NCBI GenBank assembly: GCA_045809945.1 | Contig: JBJMWW010000108.1 | Location: 1-20,895, forward strand | DNA: 20,895 nt | Direction of reading: 5' to 3' | Source of the DNA: CADDYX01 sp045809945 | GTDB lineage: Bacteria; Verrucomicrobiota; Verrucomicrobiia; Chthoniobacterales; UBA10450 | Shown here: piece by piece, positions 1 through 6,679 of the stretch | How positions within the stretch are numbered: the first letter of the stretch is position 1 | Layout: the number at the start of each line of letters is the position of its first letter | Position numbers and translations under genes: made by a program | The notes under the pieces: generated by a model | The model's input: only the letters and a program-made list of their open reading frames with translations | Database searches by the model: none | What the model was told of the DNA's origin: nothing

Positions 1-1
1 G

Positions 2-508
2 CACGATGAGCTGATCGGTTACATGCGCCGGATTCGCGGACTCGCGCCGGAAAAGCCGGATGACTTTGCGATCAACGAGCAGCAGGCATTCAAGAGCACA
101 CTCGACCCGGTGAAGAATTCGATCGCGATCGCCGGGTTGTTCATCACCGGCTTGTCGCTCTTCGTCGGCGCGATCGGCATCATGAACATCACGTTTGTGA
201 GCGTGAAAGAGCGAACGAAAGAAATTGGCACACGCAAAGCACTCGGTGCGCGTCGCCGCACGATCCTGCTGCAATTCCTGATCGAATCGACCGCGATTTG
301 TATCATCGGCGGGCTGATCGGACTCGCGTTCGCCTACACGATGTGCTTCGGAATCGCAGCCGCATTTCCCTCGTTCCCTATCAGCTTTTCACTCGATCTT
401 GTGCTCGCGGCGATGGTCGTGTCCGTGCTGACCGGACTTGTTTCGGGATTCGCGCCCGCATGGACGGCGTCGCGTCTCGATCCGGTGACGGCGCTTAGAT
501 ACGAGTAG
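2..508 (+). CDS. MacB/FtsX-type ABC transporter permease, C-terminal part (5' end outside window)
   Basis: The frame is open from base 2, so the true start lies upstream; about 168 residues are visible. They hold the end of the periplasmic domain and the C-terminal FtsX-type membrane domain. Three hydrophobic stretches are visible, near residues 40-60, 97-118 and 130-155. The loop after the first reads IGIMN-x4-SVKERTKEIGTRKALGA, the hallmark of MacB-like permeases, and the protein ends in the typical SRLDPVTALRYE tail. MacB-family permeases are mechanotransmission ABC subunits: with a cytoplasmic ATPase they drive a periplasmic partner rather than moving substrate through the membrane. A second permease follows after 2 bp, so the two probably work as a heterodimer. 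The ATPase gene is not in the window and may lie upstream. The family is certain; the substrate is unknown. Confidence 0.93.
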   Translation, partial: HDELIGYMRRIRGLAPEKPDDFAINEQQAFKSTLDPVKNSIAIAGLFITGLSLFVGAIGIMNITFVSVKERTKEIGTRKALGARRRTILLQFLIESTAICIIGGLIGLAFAYTMCFGIAAAFPSFPISFSLDLVLAAMVVSVLTGLVSGFAPAWTASRLDPVTALRYE

Positions 509-510
509 CG

Positions 511-1746
511 ATGCAGTTTCGCGAGATCATCAGCATGTCGCTCGCTTCGCTCGGCGCGAACAAGCTGCGCTCGGGATTGACCATGTTCGGGATCACGATC
601 GGTGTGTTTTCGGTTATCTCGGTCATGACTGCGATTGGCGCACTGCAGAGTTCGATTGAAGGCGGGATCAGCTTTCTCGGTTCGAACATTTTTCAGTTCG
701 CGAAATATCCTTTCAGCGTCAGCGCCGGCGGACGCTCGTCAAAGAAGTACGAAAGTCGGCATAACATCACGTATCGCCAGGCTGTCCGCTACGCGCAGTT
801 GATGGAGGGTTATGCGCGCGAGGTTTGCCTGAAGACGTTCATTCACGATGGGCAGGCGGTCTACAATGGCGCTAAGACCACGCCGAGTCTCAATGTCGCC
901 GGCTCGAACAAGAGTTTCCTGACGGCGAATGCCTACACCCTCGCCTACGGCCGTAATTTGAACGACGAGGATGTGGAGTTCGCACGCAGCGTCATCCTTA
1001 TTGGCAAAACGATTGAGAAGCGCCTGTTCCCGCACGAATCGCCGATCGGCAAAATGATCCGGGTAAGCGGCCACTCCTACACAGTCGTCGGCACACTGGC
1101 GGAGAAAGGGACGGCGTTTGGCGGAAGCCAGGACGACATGTGCGTGATTCCGATCACGCGGTTCTTCGAAGACTTCGGGTCGGCTAACCGCTCGGTCAAT
1201 ATTGCGACCCAGTCGTTTAGTCAGCAGGATTACCAGACCGCTCTCGATCACGGAATCGGTGCGATGCGGCTCGCCCGTGGATTGCGACCTGACCAGGAAA
1301 ATGATTTCGATCTCTACTCGAACGATTCACTAAAAAGCGCGTTTCAATCGATTGCCGGTGTCGTCCGTGTCGGTGCGTTCGTCATCAGCCTGATCGCGCT
1401 GATTGCCGCCGGAATCGGCATCATGAACATCATGCTCGTCAGCGTGACGGAGCGGACAAAAGAGATCGGGATTCGCAAATCGATCGGTGCGCGCAGCCGG
1501 GACATTCTGCGTCAATTTCTCACCGAGGCGGTCTTCATCTCCGAAGCCGGTGGAATTCTCGGCATCCTGCTTGGCGTAATCGGTGGCGACCTGCTCGCGA
1601 TCTGGCTCGAGGCGGACCTCGTTTTTCCCTACGGCTGGGCGGTCGCCGGACTGGTCGTCTGCTCCGCAATTGGCATCGGTTTCGGGTTTTACCCTGCCTA
1701 TCGTGCCGCCGCGCTCGACCCAATCGACGCCCTCCGTTACGAGTAG
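511..1746 (+). CDS. MacB/FtsX-type ABC transporter permease
   Basis: This complete 411-aa protein has the normal length for a MacB-type permease without a fused ATPase. The first membrane helix is near residues 21-44, after a short basic segment (NKLRSG). A periplasmic MacB_PCD-like domain spans roughly 50-275. Three C-terminal helices lie near 287-311, 341-363 and 372-395. The helix-2 loop carries GIMNIMLVSVTERTKEIGIR and the C-terminus is ALDPIDALRYE, both diagnostic and nearly the same as in the upstream gene. The ATG lies 2 bp after the upstream stop, which indicates one transcript and probable translational coupling. The two permeases are paralogues but clearly diverged, which fits a heterodimeric exporter or envelope-remodelling machine. 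Substrate cannot be told from the sequence. Confidence 0.95.
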   Translation: MQFREIISMSLASLGANKLRSGLTMFGITIGVFSVISVMTAIGALQSSIEGGISFLGSNIFQFAKYPFSVSAGGRSSKKYESRHNITYRQAVRYAQLMEGYAREVCLKTFIHDGQAVYNGAKTTPSLNVAGSNKSFLTANAYTLAYGRNLNDEDVEFARSVILIGKTIEKRLFPHESPIGKMIRVSGHSYTVVGTLAEKGTAFGGSQDDMCVIPITRFFEDFGSANRSVNIATQSFSQQDYQTALDHGIGAMRLARGLRPDQENDFDLYSNDSLKSAFQSIAGVVRVGAFVISLIALIAAGIGIMNIMLVSVTERTKEIGIRKSIGARSRDILRQFLTEAVFISEAGGILGILLGVIGGDLLAIWLEADLVFPYGWAVAGLVVCSAIGIGFGFYPAYRAAALDPIDALRYE

Positions 1747-1843
1747 CCGGTAAATTCCTGTAGCCAGCAAAGCGGGGAGAAAGCTACAATCGCCCTCTTA
1801 TGCAGCGGCCTTCTCCCGATCATCGCTCGCAACCGGTGCCGCC
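1747..1843 (+). other. Intergenic gap with a weak inverted repeat
   Basis: This 97-bp gap separates the permease operon from the response regulator gene. A 6-bp inverted repeat, TGTAGC (1759-1764) and GCTACA (1783-1788), flanks an 18-nt loop, but no T-run follows, so it is a poor terminator. The TACAAT at 1785-1790 resembles a -10 box, but I see no convincing -35 box. Confidence 0.3.
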
Positions 1844-3955
1844 GTGCCTCAGACCAGCGATCCGTCGGTAGAGAAGAAGAGCCTGCCCCGCCATCTCCTG
1901 CTCGTCGAAGATTACGACGCGCTGGTTATCGCGATTGGATCGGCGCTGCGCAAATTCGCGCCGGCACACGAGCGACACGTCGTCGCCTCAATCGTCGGGG
2001 CCGAGAAGGTGGCGGACGAGTATCGTCCCGAGCTGGTCCTGATCGACCTCGATCCGCCACAACGCGGCGTCGTGCAGTTCATCGAGCGATTGCGTGTGGC
2101 TCATCCCACCACGCGTGTGCTCGCAATGGGGTGCGGGACCTCGCGGGAATTCGGCACCGCAAGAGGAGGCATGGCTGGCATTCGCTTCATCGAGAAGCCG
2201 TTCGATCTCGGTGAATTCGGTAAGCTGACCGAAGAACTCACCACGCCGACGGCGTCAGGGGTCGGAACAATTGCCGACATTGCGCTCGCCGATTTGGTCG
2301 CCCTCGAGTGCGTTACCGGCAGCGACGTAGTCCTGCGGATCGAAGCCGCTGGCGGACGTGTCGGTGAGGTCCATTTCTGCGACGGCCAGGTAGTCCACGC
2401 GGTCTCTCCTGGCTTACTGGATGTGCCGGCGATCGAGGAAATGGCGCGCTGGCGAAGGTGTCGTTTCGCCGAGACGGAACGCGCACCAGATGCGCCCCGA
2501 ACCATTCACATCCCGTGGGGACCGTTGCTTGTGGAGCTGGTTCGCAAAGTTCCGCCCGATGAACCGGCAGAGGTCGAGCCGAGCGTCGCGCGTCGCAAGC
2601 GTCGGAAAGTCGCCGAGTCGGGCAAGAAGATCGTTGTTGTGGACGACACCGAGCTGCTCCTCGAATTCGTGGAAGAGATTCTCTCAGCGGCGGATCCGTC
2701 GCTGCAAATCACCACCGCGCACACCGGCACCGAAGGTGTACGTCTCGCGCAGCTTACTCGTCCCGATCTGGTATTGCTCGACTACAGCCTGCCCGACATC
2801 AACGGCGACGAAGTGTGCCGGCGGCTGCTAGAGGACGAAGAAACTGCGCGCATACCGATCGTGATGATGTCCGGCCACCTCGCACAGATGATGGCAACGG
2901 CGCATGAGTACGAGAACGTCATAGATGCAATCGCGAAGCCATTCGTCTCAGTGGATTTCGTTGAGCTCGTAACGCGAACGCTGGCAAAGGGCCCACCGAA
3001 GACGGCCGCTCGGAGAAAGAAAACGGAGGTTGTGGCAACGCCGCCGTCGACGTCGCCACGGGAAGGAAATGGCATCTCATCCAGCCGAAATGGCGGCGCT
3101 GTTGCAGAAGCAGTAGCACCGTCTCCCCCGCCCCCGACGATCGGTGCTACTCCGCCGCCGCCACCAATGCCTCCGCCTGCGGCTCAGCCCGAACCTGAAC
3201 CGCAGCCGCCATCCATGGCTGAACCGGTTGCTCCGCCTTCACCTCCGGCCGAACCGGAGCGAGTGCCTGAGCCTCCGCGCATAACTGCGCCACCACCGCC
3301 ACCGGCGCCCCCTGCGCTTCCGCGCAAGCCGGCGAGACTTGCGACGGCTGCCCCGATCGCCGCGCCTCGCCTCGCGCCCGTGAGCGCACCTTCGCCGGTT
3401 CCAGTGACGAATGGCCGGACGGTATTACTCGGAATCGCGTTAGAGCCGATCACAATGCAACTCACACATGAGCTGAAGATCGGGCAGATCCGAGCCCGCG
3501 CAGTTTCGCGCACCGTTTCGCTCAGCTTCCCGCCGGAAACATTTCGTTTCATTCTTTCGCTCCAAACCGGCTTCGATATCGAATCTGTATGGATCGACGA
3601 TCGGCATCAGCTGCAGGCAATCTGGCTGGCGCCAAATCGTCGACCGATCGAACTGCTGAAAACGAGTGGACGGTTTAACGTCGACGACGTCGAGATCGCC
3701 CCGTCGCGGGGTCTGGAGTTGATGCCCGATCAAGCCACAGCGATGCGCGTGCACATGCTCGCCGCGTTCAAAGTTCAATCAGTCGCGCTCTCGCCGCTCT
3801 TCGATGTGTCGCATTTGGTTTTGACCGCCGTCAGCCGGCGGGTTCGAGTGAGTCTTGAAGCATCGACCGAGGCGCCAGGTTCGATTTTTGAGATCCGCGA
3901 AGTACGCGCTGCCCCCACAAGCAGCATCGGGGAGCTGGTTCTCTCGCCGGTCTAA
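1844..3955 (+). CDS. Multidomain response regulator: REC - DUF4388 - REC - Pro-rich linker - unknown C-terminal domain
   Basis: This 703-aa cytoplasmic protein starts with GTG at 1844; no in-frame ATG lies nearby upstream. Residues 17-132 form a divergent receiver domain with the acidic pair E22/D23, a probable phospho-acceptor D68 and K118. Residues about 143-236 match the DUF4388/PATAN pattern (GEVHFCDGQVVHA). Residues 262-382 form a canonical second receiver with D267/D268, phospho-acceptor D313, S343 and K365. A linker of about 125 residues, extremely rich in proline and alanine (about 398-522), leads to a C-terminal domain (about 525-703) that I do not recognise. No DNA-binding, GGDEF or kinase domain is visible, so the output is unclear. 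DUF4388 proteins are often linked to gliding, polarity or two-component networks; that is family knowledge, not shown here. No histidine kinase is adjacent. Confidence 0.9.
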   Translation: MPQTSDPSVEKKSLPRHLLLVEDYDALVIAIGSALRKFAPAHERHVVASIVGAEKVADEYRPELVLIDLDPPQRGVVQFIERLRVAHPTTRVLAMGCGTSREFGTARGGMAGIRFIEKPFDLGEFGKLTEELTTPTASGVGTIADIALADLVALECVTGSDVVLRIEAAGGRVGEVHFCDGQVVHAVSPGLLDVPAIEEMARWRRCRFAETERAPDAPRTIHIPWGPLLVELVRKVPPDEPAEVEPSVARRKRRKVAESGKKIVVVDDTELLLEFVEEILSAADPSLQITTAHTGTEGVRLAQLTRPDLVLLDYSLPDINGDEVCRRLLEDEETARIPIVMMSGHLAQMMATAHEYENVIDAIAKPFVSVDFVELVTRTLAKGPPKTAARRKKTEVVATPPSTSPREGNGISSSRNGGAVAEAVAPSPPPPTIGATPPPPPMPPPAAQPEPEPQPPSMAEPVAPPSPPAEPERVPEPPRITAPPPPPAPPALPRKPARLATAAPIAAPRLAPVSAPSPVPVTNGRTVLLGIALEPITMQLTHELKIGQIRARAVSRTVSLSFPPETFRFILSLQTGFDIESVWIDDRHQLQAIWLAPNRRPIELLKTSGRFNVDDVEIAPSRGLELMPDQATAMRVHMLAAFKVQSVALSPLFDVSHLVLTAVSRRVRVSLEASTEAPGSIFEIREVRAAPTSSIGELVLSPV

Positions 3956-3989
3956 ATTGCTACGCAGTTGCACGGCTGCGGAGAAATGC

Positions 3990-4205
3990 TTAGAGCTGGC
4001 CGATGCCGAAGTCCGCCAGCACGTCGCCGTTCCAATCCAACGTCGGCGTTTTCTTTTGCCCGGAAATTTTTTGGAGCTTCTCCATCATTTCGGGATTCGA
4101 GCGCACCTCTTCCGTTACGTATTCGATCTTGTGCTCGTCCAGATACTCCATTGCCGCTGCGCAATAGGGGCAGCCTCTTTTGATGTAAAGCGTCGGTTTG
4201 TCCAC
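3990..4205 (-). CDS. Short glutaredoxin-family thiol-disulfide oxidoreductase
   Basis: This 71-aa protein starts with GTG at 4205. The N-terminal strand leads into the dithiol active site C12-P13-Y14-C15, typical of glutaredoxins. The expected cis-proline is P54 in KKTPT, followed by the WNGD turn. It presumably uses glutathione or a related thiol to reduce cytoplasmic disulfides. The protein stops soon after the last strand (ADFGIGQL), so it lacks most of the usual C-terminal helix; glutaredoxins are more often about 80-85 aa. That may be a natural short form or a recent 3' truncation. The gene starts 5 bp after the purB stop, so the two are almost certainly co-transcribed. The family is well supported; the partner protein is unknown. 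Confidence 0.88.
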   Translation of the reverse strand: MDKPTLYIKRGCPYCAAAMEYLDEHKIEYVTEEVRSNPEMMEKLQKISGQKKTPTLDWNGDVLADFGIGQL

Positions 4206-4210
4206 ACTGA

Positions 4211-5506
4211 CTAATCGAGTCCGATCCCTCGAAACGTCGCATCAACATGACGCAAATGCGGTTCGAGTGAGCAGAGTGAATCGATGTCCGCGGCAGAGAT
4301 CTTCGCAATGATCTCCGGCTCGTCTTCGGCGTTTTCAGCAAATGTCCCGTCGCCTCTCCATGTTCGCATCGCCGCGCGCTGCACCGCTTCGTAAGCAGTC
4401 TTGCGCTCCAGGCCAGCACGCGTCAGCGCGAGCAGAACTGACTGGCTGCAATACAGCCCTTTTGTGATCTCAAGGTTCTGCTGCATTCGCGCCGGATAAA
4501 CCTGCAATCCGCCTACCAGGTCGCGCAGTTTAACCAGCATGTAATCCAGCAACGTGCATGCATCCGGCAGAACGATCCGCTCTGCACTGGAATGGCTGAT
4601 GTCGCGTTCGTGCCACAACGCCACGTTCTCCAGCGCAGTTACGGCGTGGCCTCGGATCACGCGCGCGAGTCCGCTCAATCGCTCGCCGGTGATCGGATTG
4701 CGCTTGTGCGGCATTGCTGAGCTGCCCTTCTGGCCCTCAGCAAAGAACTCCTCCAGTTCGAGAACCTCAGTGCGTTGCAGATGCCGGAACTCCGTGGCCC
4801 ACCGATCGATGCTCGTTGCGATCAGTGCCAGCGTGCTGACAAACTCCGCGTGTCGATCACGCTGCACAATCTGAGTCGAAATGTTCGCCGGTTTCAGCCC
4901 GAGCTTTTCGCAAACGCGACGCTCGATTGCGGGATCGAGATGAGCATGGGTGCCTACTGCGCCGCTCAATTTTCCGACGCGCACTCGTTCCAATGTTTGC
5001 GCGAGCCGCTCTTCCGCCCGACCGAACTCCTCGTACATCAACGCCAGCTTCAGTCCAAACGTGATCGGCTCGGCGTGAATGCCGTGGCTTCTCCCGATCA
5101 TCGGCGTCATCTTGAATTCGCGCGCGCGTTTGCCGATCACCTCGCGCAATTCACGCAGGTCCTTCGACAAGATTCTCGCGGCCTCCGTCATTTGTACGGC
5201 CAGCGTGGTGTCGAGAATGTCGGACGATGTCAGGCCCTGATGCATCCAGCGCGCTGCCGGTCCAACCGACGCTGCGACGTTTTCCAGGAATGCGATTACG
5301 TCGTGGTTAGTCCGCTTCTCGATTTCGGAAATTTCTGCAACCGAAAACCGCGCCTTCTGTCGAATCTCGCGCGCGTCCGCTTGCGGGATCTGACCGAGTT
5401 CGGCCATTGCCTCGCAGGCGAGCGTCTCGATCTCAAGCCAGATGGCGAACTTGCGCTCCTCCGACCACAGCTCGCGCATCTCGGGTCGGGAATAGCGGGC
5501 GATCAC
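4211..5506 (-). CDS. purB: Adenylosuccinate lyase
   Basis: This enzyme acts twice in purine synthesis: it removes fumarate from SAICAR to give AICAR, and from adenylosuccinate to give AMP. The superfamily signature GSSAMPHKRNP is at residues 261-271 of the 431-aa form and carries the mobile-loop serine. GRSHGIHAEP (138-147) holds the catalytic histidine region and TSSD (93-96) contacts substrate. I chose the GTG at 5506 because the protein then begins MIARYSRPEM, which matches the usual PurB N-terminus, and the length of 431 aa is normal. An in-frame ATG at 5575 would add 23 residues that are unlike the family. The glutaredoxin gene follows immediately. A terminator lies upstream at 5649-5687, so purB probably has its own promoter in the gap. 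Function is near certain; only the start is open. Confidence 0.96.
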   Translation of the reverse strand: MIARYSRPEMRELWSEERKFAIWLEIETLACEAMAELGQIPQADAREIRQKARFSVAEISEIEKRTNHDVIAFLENVAASVGPAARWMHQGLTSSDILDTTLAVQMTEAARILSKDLRELREVIGKRAREFKMTPMIGRSHGIHAEPITFGLKLALMYEEFGRAEERLAQTLERVRVGKLSGAVGTHAHLDPAIERRVCEKLGLKPANISTQIVQRDRHAEFVSTLALIATSIDRWATEFRHLQRTEVLELEEFFAEGQKGSSAMPHKRNPITGERLSGLARVIRGHAVTALENVALWHERDISHSSAERIVLPDACTLLDYMLVKLRDLVGGLQVYPARMQQNLEITKGLYCSQSVLLALTRAGLERKTAYEAVQRAAMRTWRGDGTFAENAEDEPEIIAKISAADIDSLCSLEPHLRHVDATFRGIGLD

Positions 5507-5648
5507 AGCCAAAAGTAATCGATTGCGCTCTTCATCACAATCAGCGCAGCGAATTCCGGAGTTGCGCGCTTTCATCCGGAGCTGCCCGAAGGCATCGCCA
5601 ATGCCGGCGCGGCCGTTTAGAGTCGCTTCGGCACCCTCAGCAATCGCC
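5507..5648 (-). promoter_or_regulatory. purB upstream leader, presumed promoter region
   Basis: This stretch of about 140 bp lies between the terminator and the GTG start chosen for purB. Because the terminator should stop upstream transcription, a purB promoter is expected here. I cannot point to a convincing -35/-10 pair or operator. Confidence 0.3.
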
Positions 5649-5687
5649 GAAAACGAAACGTCGCCGCGGCTTGTGACCGCGGCGACG
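5649..5687 (-). terminator. Intrinsic terminator
   Basis: A perfect 11-bp inverted repeat, CGTCGCCGCGG (5659-5669) and CCGCGGCGACG (5677-5687), encloses a 7-nt loop. Read on the minus strand, the hairpin is followed by TTTCGTTTTC, a T-rich tail. This is a good intrinsic terminator for the DedA and 60-aa protein genes, and it insulates purB. The hairpin could also be a copy of a dispersed palindrome, which would need a genome-wide search. Confidence 0.75.
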
Positions 5688-5712
5688 CCTTCAACAGGGT
5701 AGGAACAAAAGG

Positions 5713-5895
5713 CTAGTAGACCTCAACGCGAGCGGGCTGACCGCCGCTCTGCACGTGGACTTGGCCGCTCTTGAACAAGTTCGAAAGTGCGGCGGCAGCT
5801 TCCGCCGTGCTGCTCGTGGAGGAACTGACGGCGAGGATGAGGTCGCCGAGTGAAAGTGTCGGTGAAGTGCGCAGGATTTGGTTATTTTTCTTCAT
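5713..5895 (-). CDS. Small protein of unknown function (60 aa)
   Basis: I do not recognise this gene. The 60-aa product starts MKKNNQILR and is not hydrophobic enough for a membrane helix. A first amphipathic segment (SLGDLILAVSSS) and a second, alanine-rich one (AEAAAALSNLFKSG) are followed by a strand-like tail (QVHVQ...ARVEVY). This helix-helix-strand order loosely resembles a small winged-helix fragment, but that is only a shape argument. It begins 36 bp after the DedA stop on the same strand and is followed within 30 bp by a strong terminator. This placement supports a real gene at the end of a two-gene operon. The internal SGGQ is not a Pup-type C-terminus because seven residues follow it. 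Confidence 0.65.
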   Translation of the reverse strand: MKKNNQILRTSPTLSLGDLILAVSSSTSSTAEAAAALSNLFKSGQVHVQSGGQPARVEVY

Positions 5896-5931
5896 AGGGT
5901 CTGCGCGTTTTCAGAGCACGTCTGGTGCCAG

Positions 5932-6567
5932 TCAGCTCGTGCGCTTTCCCCGTTTCATCAGCGTCACGACGAGAAGATAAAGCGCCGTGAATGCGACGAT
6001 AATACCGATGATTCCTACTGATTGTGACTTGATCACTTTCACAAGCGATTCGGGATCTGAGAGGAGATTCGGTTCGACGCGGAACGCACGATCGCCAAGA
6101 AACGCGAGGATCGTGCACCAAATTCCAGATCCGATGATGGTGGCCGCGCTGAATTTCCCGAATGGCATTCGCACGACTCCCGCCGGAATCGATATCAAAT
6201 GCCGAATCACTGGCAGGAGTCGCGCGAAAAACACACCGCCCGTTTCATAGCGGGCCAGCCACGCTTCGGCGTTCTCGAGTTTCTGGGGCGACACGAAGAA
6301 CCAGCGGCCATACCGCAAAATCAACGGCCGGCCGAGAACGAGCGAGACCCAGTACGTGATTGCGGCGCCGAGATACGAACCAACTGTCCCGGCAACGATC
6401 ACGCCAACAAAGTTCAAGTGACCCTGCGCAGCGAGAAACGCCGCCGGCGGAATCACCACCTCGCTCGGGACGGGAAAGATCGAGCTCTCCATCGCCATCA
6501 GGATGATAATACCGAGATAACCGCCGTTTAGGACCCAGCTGAACCAGACCTGAAGTAAGTGATGCAT
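5932..6567 (-). CDS. DedA family membrane protein
   Basis: This 211-aa inner-membrane protein has the length and motifs of the DedA/VTT family. Residues 27-43 contain E27-x5-PVPSEVVIPPAA, the re-entrant signature with the conserved acidic residue. Residues 113-130 contain FFARLLPVIRHLISIPAG, the second signature with two key arginines. Helices are visible near 15-30, 52-75, 140-158 and 185-204. Family members are lipid flippases or scramblases, for example recycling undecaprenyl phosphate, and are needed for membrane homeostasis. The substrate of this one cannot be read from the sequence. The ATG at 6565-6567 is clear. The gene is divergent from an MsbA-type exporter and is followed by a 60-aa gene and a terminator. 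A role in envelope lipid traffic fits both neighbours, but that link is inference. Confidence 0.95.
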   Translation of the reverse strand: MHHLLQVWFSWVLNGGYLGIIILMAMESSIFPVPSEVVIPPAAFLAAQGHLNFVGVIVAGTVGSYLGAAITYWVSLVLGRPLILRYGRWFFVSPQKLENAEAWLARYETGGVFFARLLPVIRHLISIPAGVVRMPFGKFSAATIIGSGIWCTILAFLGDRAFRVEPNLLSDPESLVKVIKSQSVGIIGIIVAFTALYLLVVTLMKRGKRTS

Positions 6568-6570
6568 ATT

Positions 6571-6618
6571 CAGTCCGAGCGAAGCGTTGTCATTCCAAGC
6601 GAAGTCGAGGAATCTCCC
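6571..6618 (+). repeat. Partial copy of a GTCATTCC/GTCATCCTGAGC-type dispersed palindromic repeat
   Basis: Bases 6588-6618 read TGTCATTCCAAGCGAAGTCG and then AGGAATCTCCC. This closely resembles a repeat family seen in many bacterial intergenic regions, and the arms of the element at 15195-15294. A short tandem duplication is visible: CCGAGCGAAG (6575-6584) and CCAAGCGAAG (6595-6604). Only one arm is present, so it is probably a decayed half-element. It occupies much of the divergent promoter gap between the DedA gene and the exporter gene. Confidence 0.6.
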
Positions 6619-6679
6619 TACAAGCTGCGACGGAGATGCTAGTTCAATCCGGATCGCGCGTACCGCAATCTGAAATTCG

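Noticed and set aside
3117..3400. DNA-level tandem repeat in the response regulator gene
   Set aside because: It is a proline/alanine-rich coding linker with irregular codons, not an exact repeat.
4775..5518. 247-aa plus-strand open frame
   Set aside because: It lies opposite purB, which has full family motifs; it is a high-GC shadow frame.
5713..5895. Possible Pup/UBact modifier because of the internal SGGQ
   Set aside because: Seven residues (PARVEVY) follow the SGGQ, the body is not disordered or charged like Pup, and the gene is 7 kb from the PafA/Dop gene.
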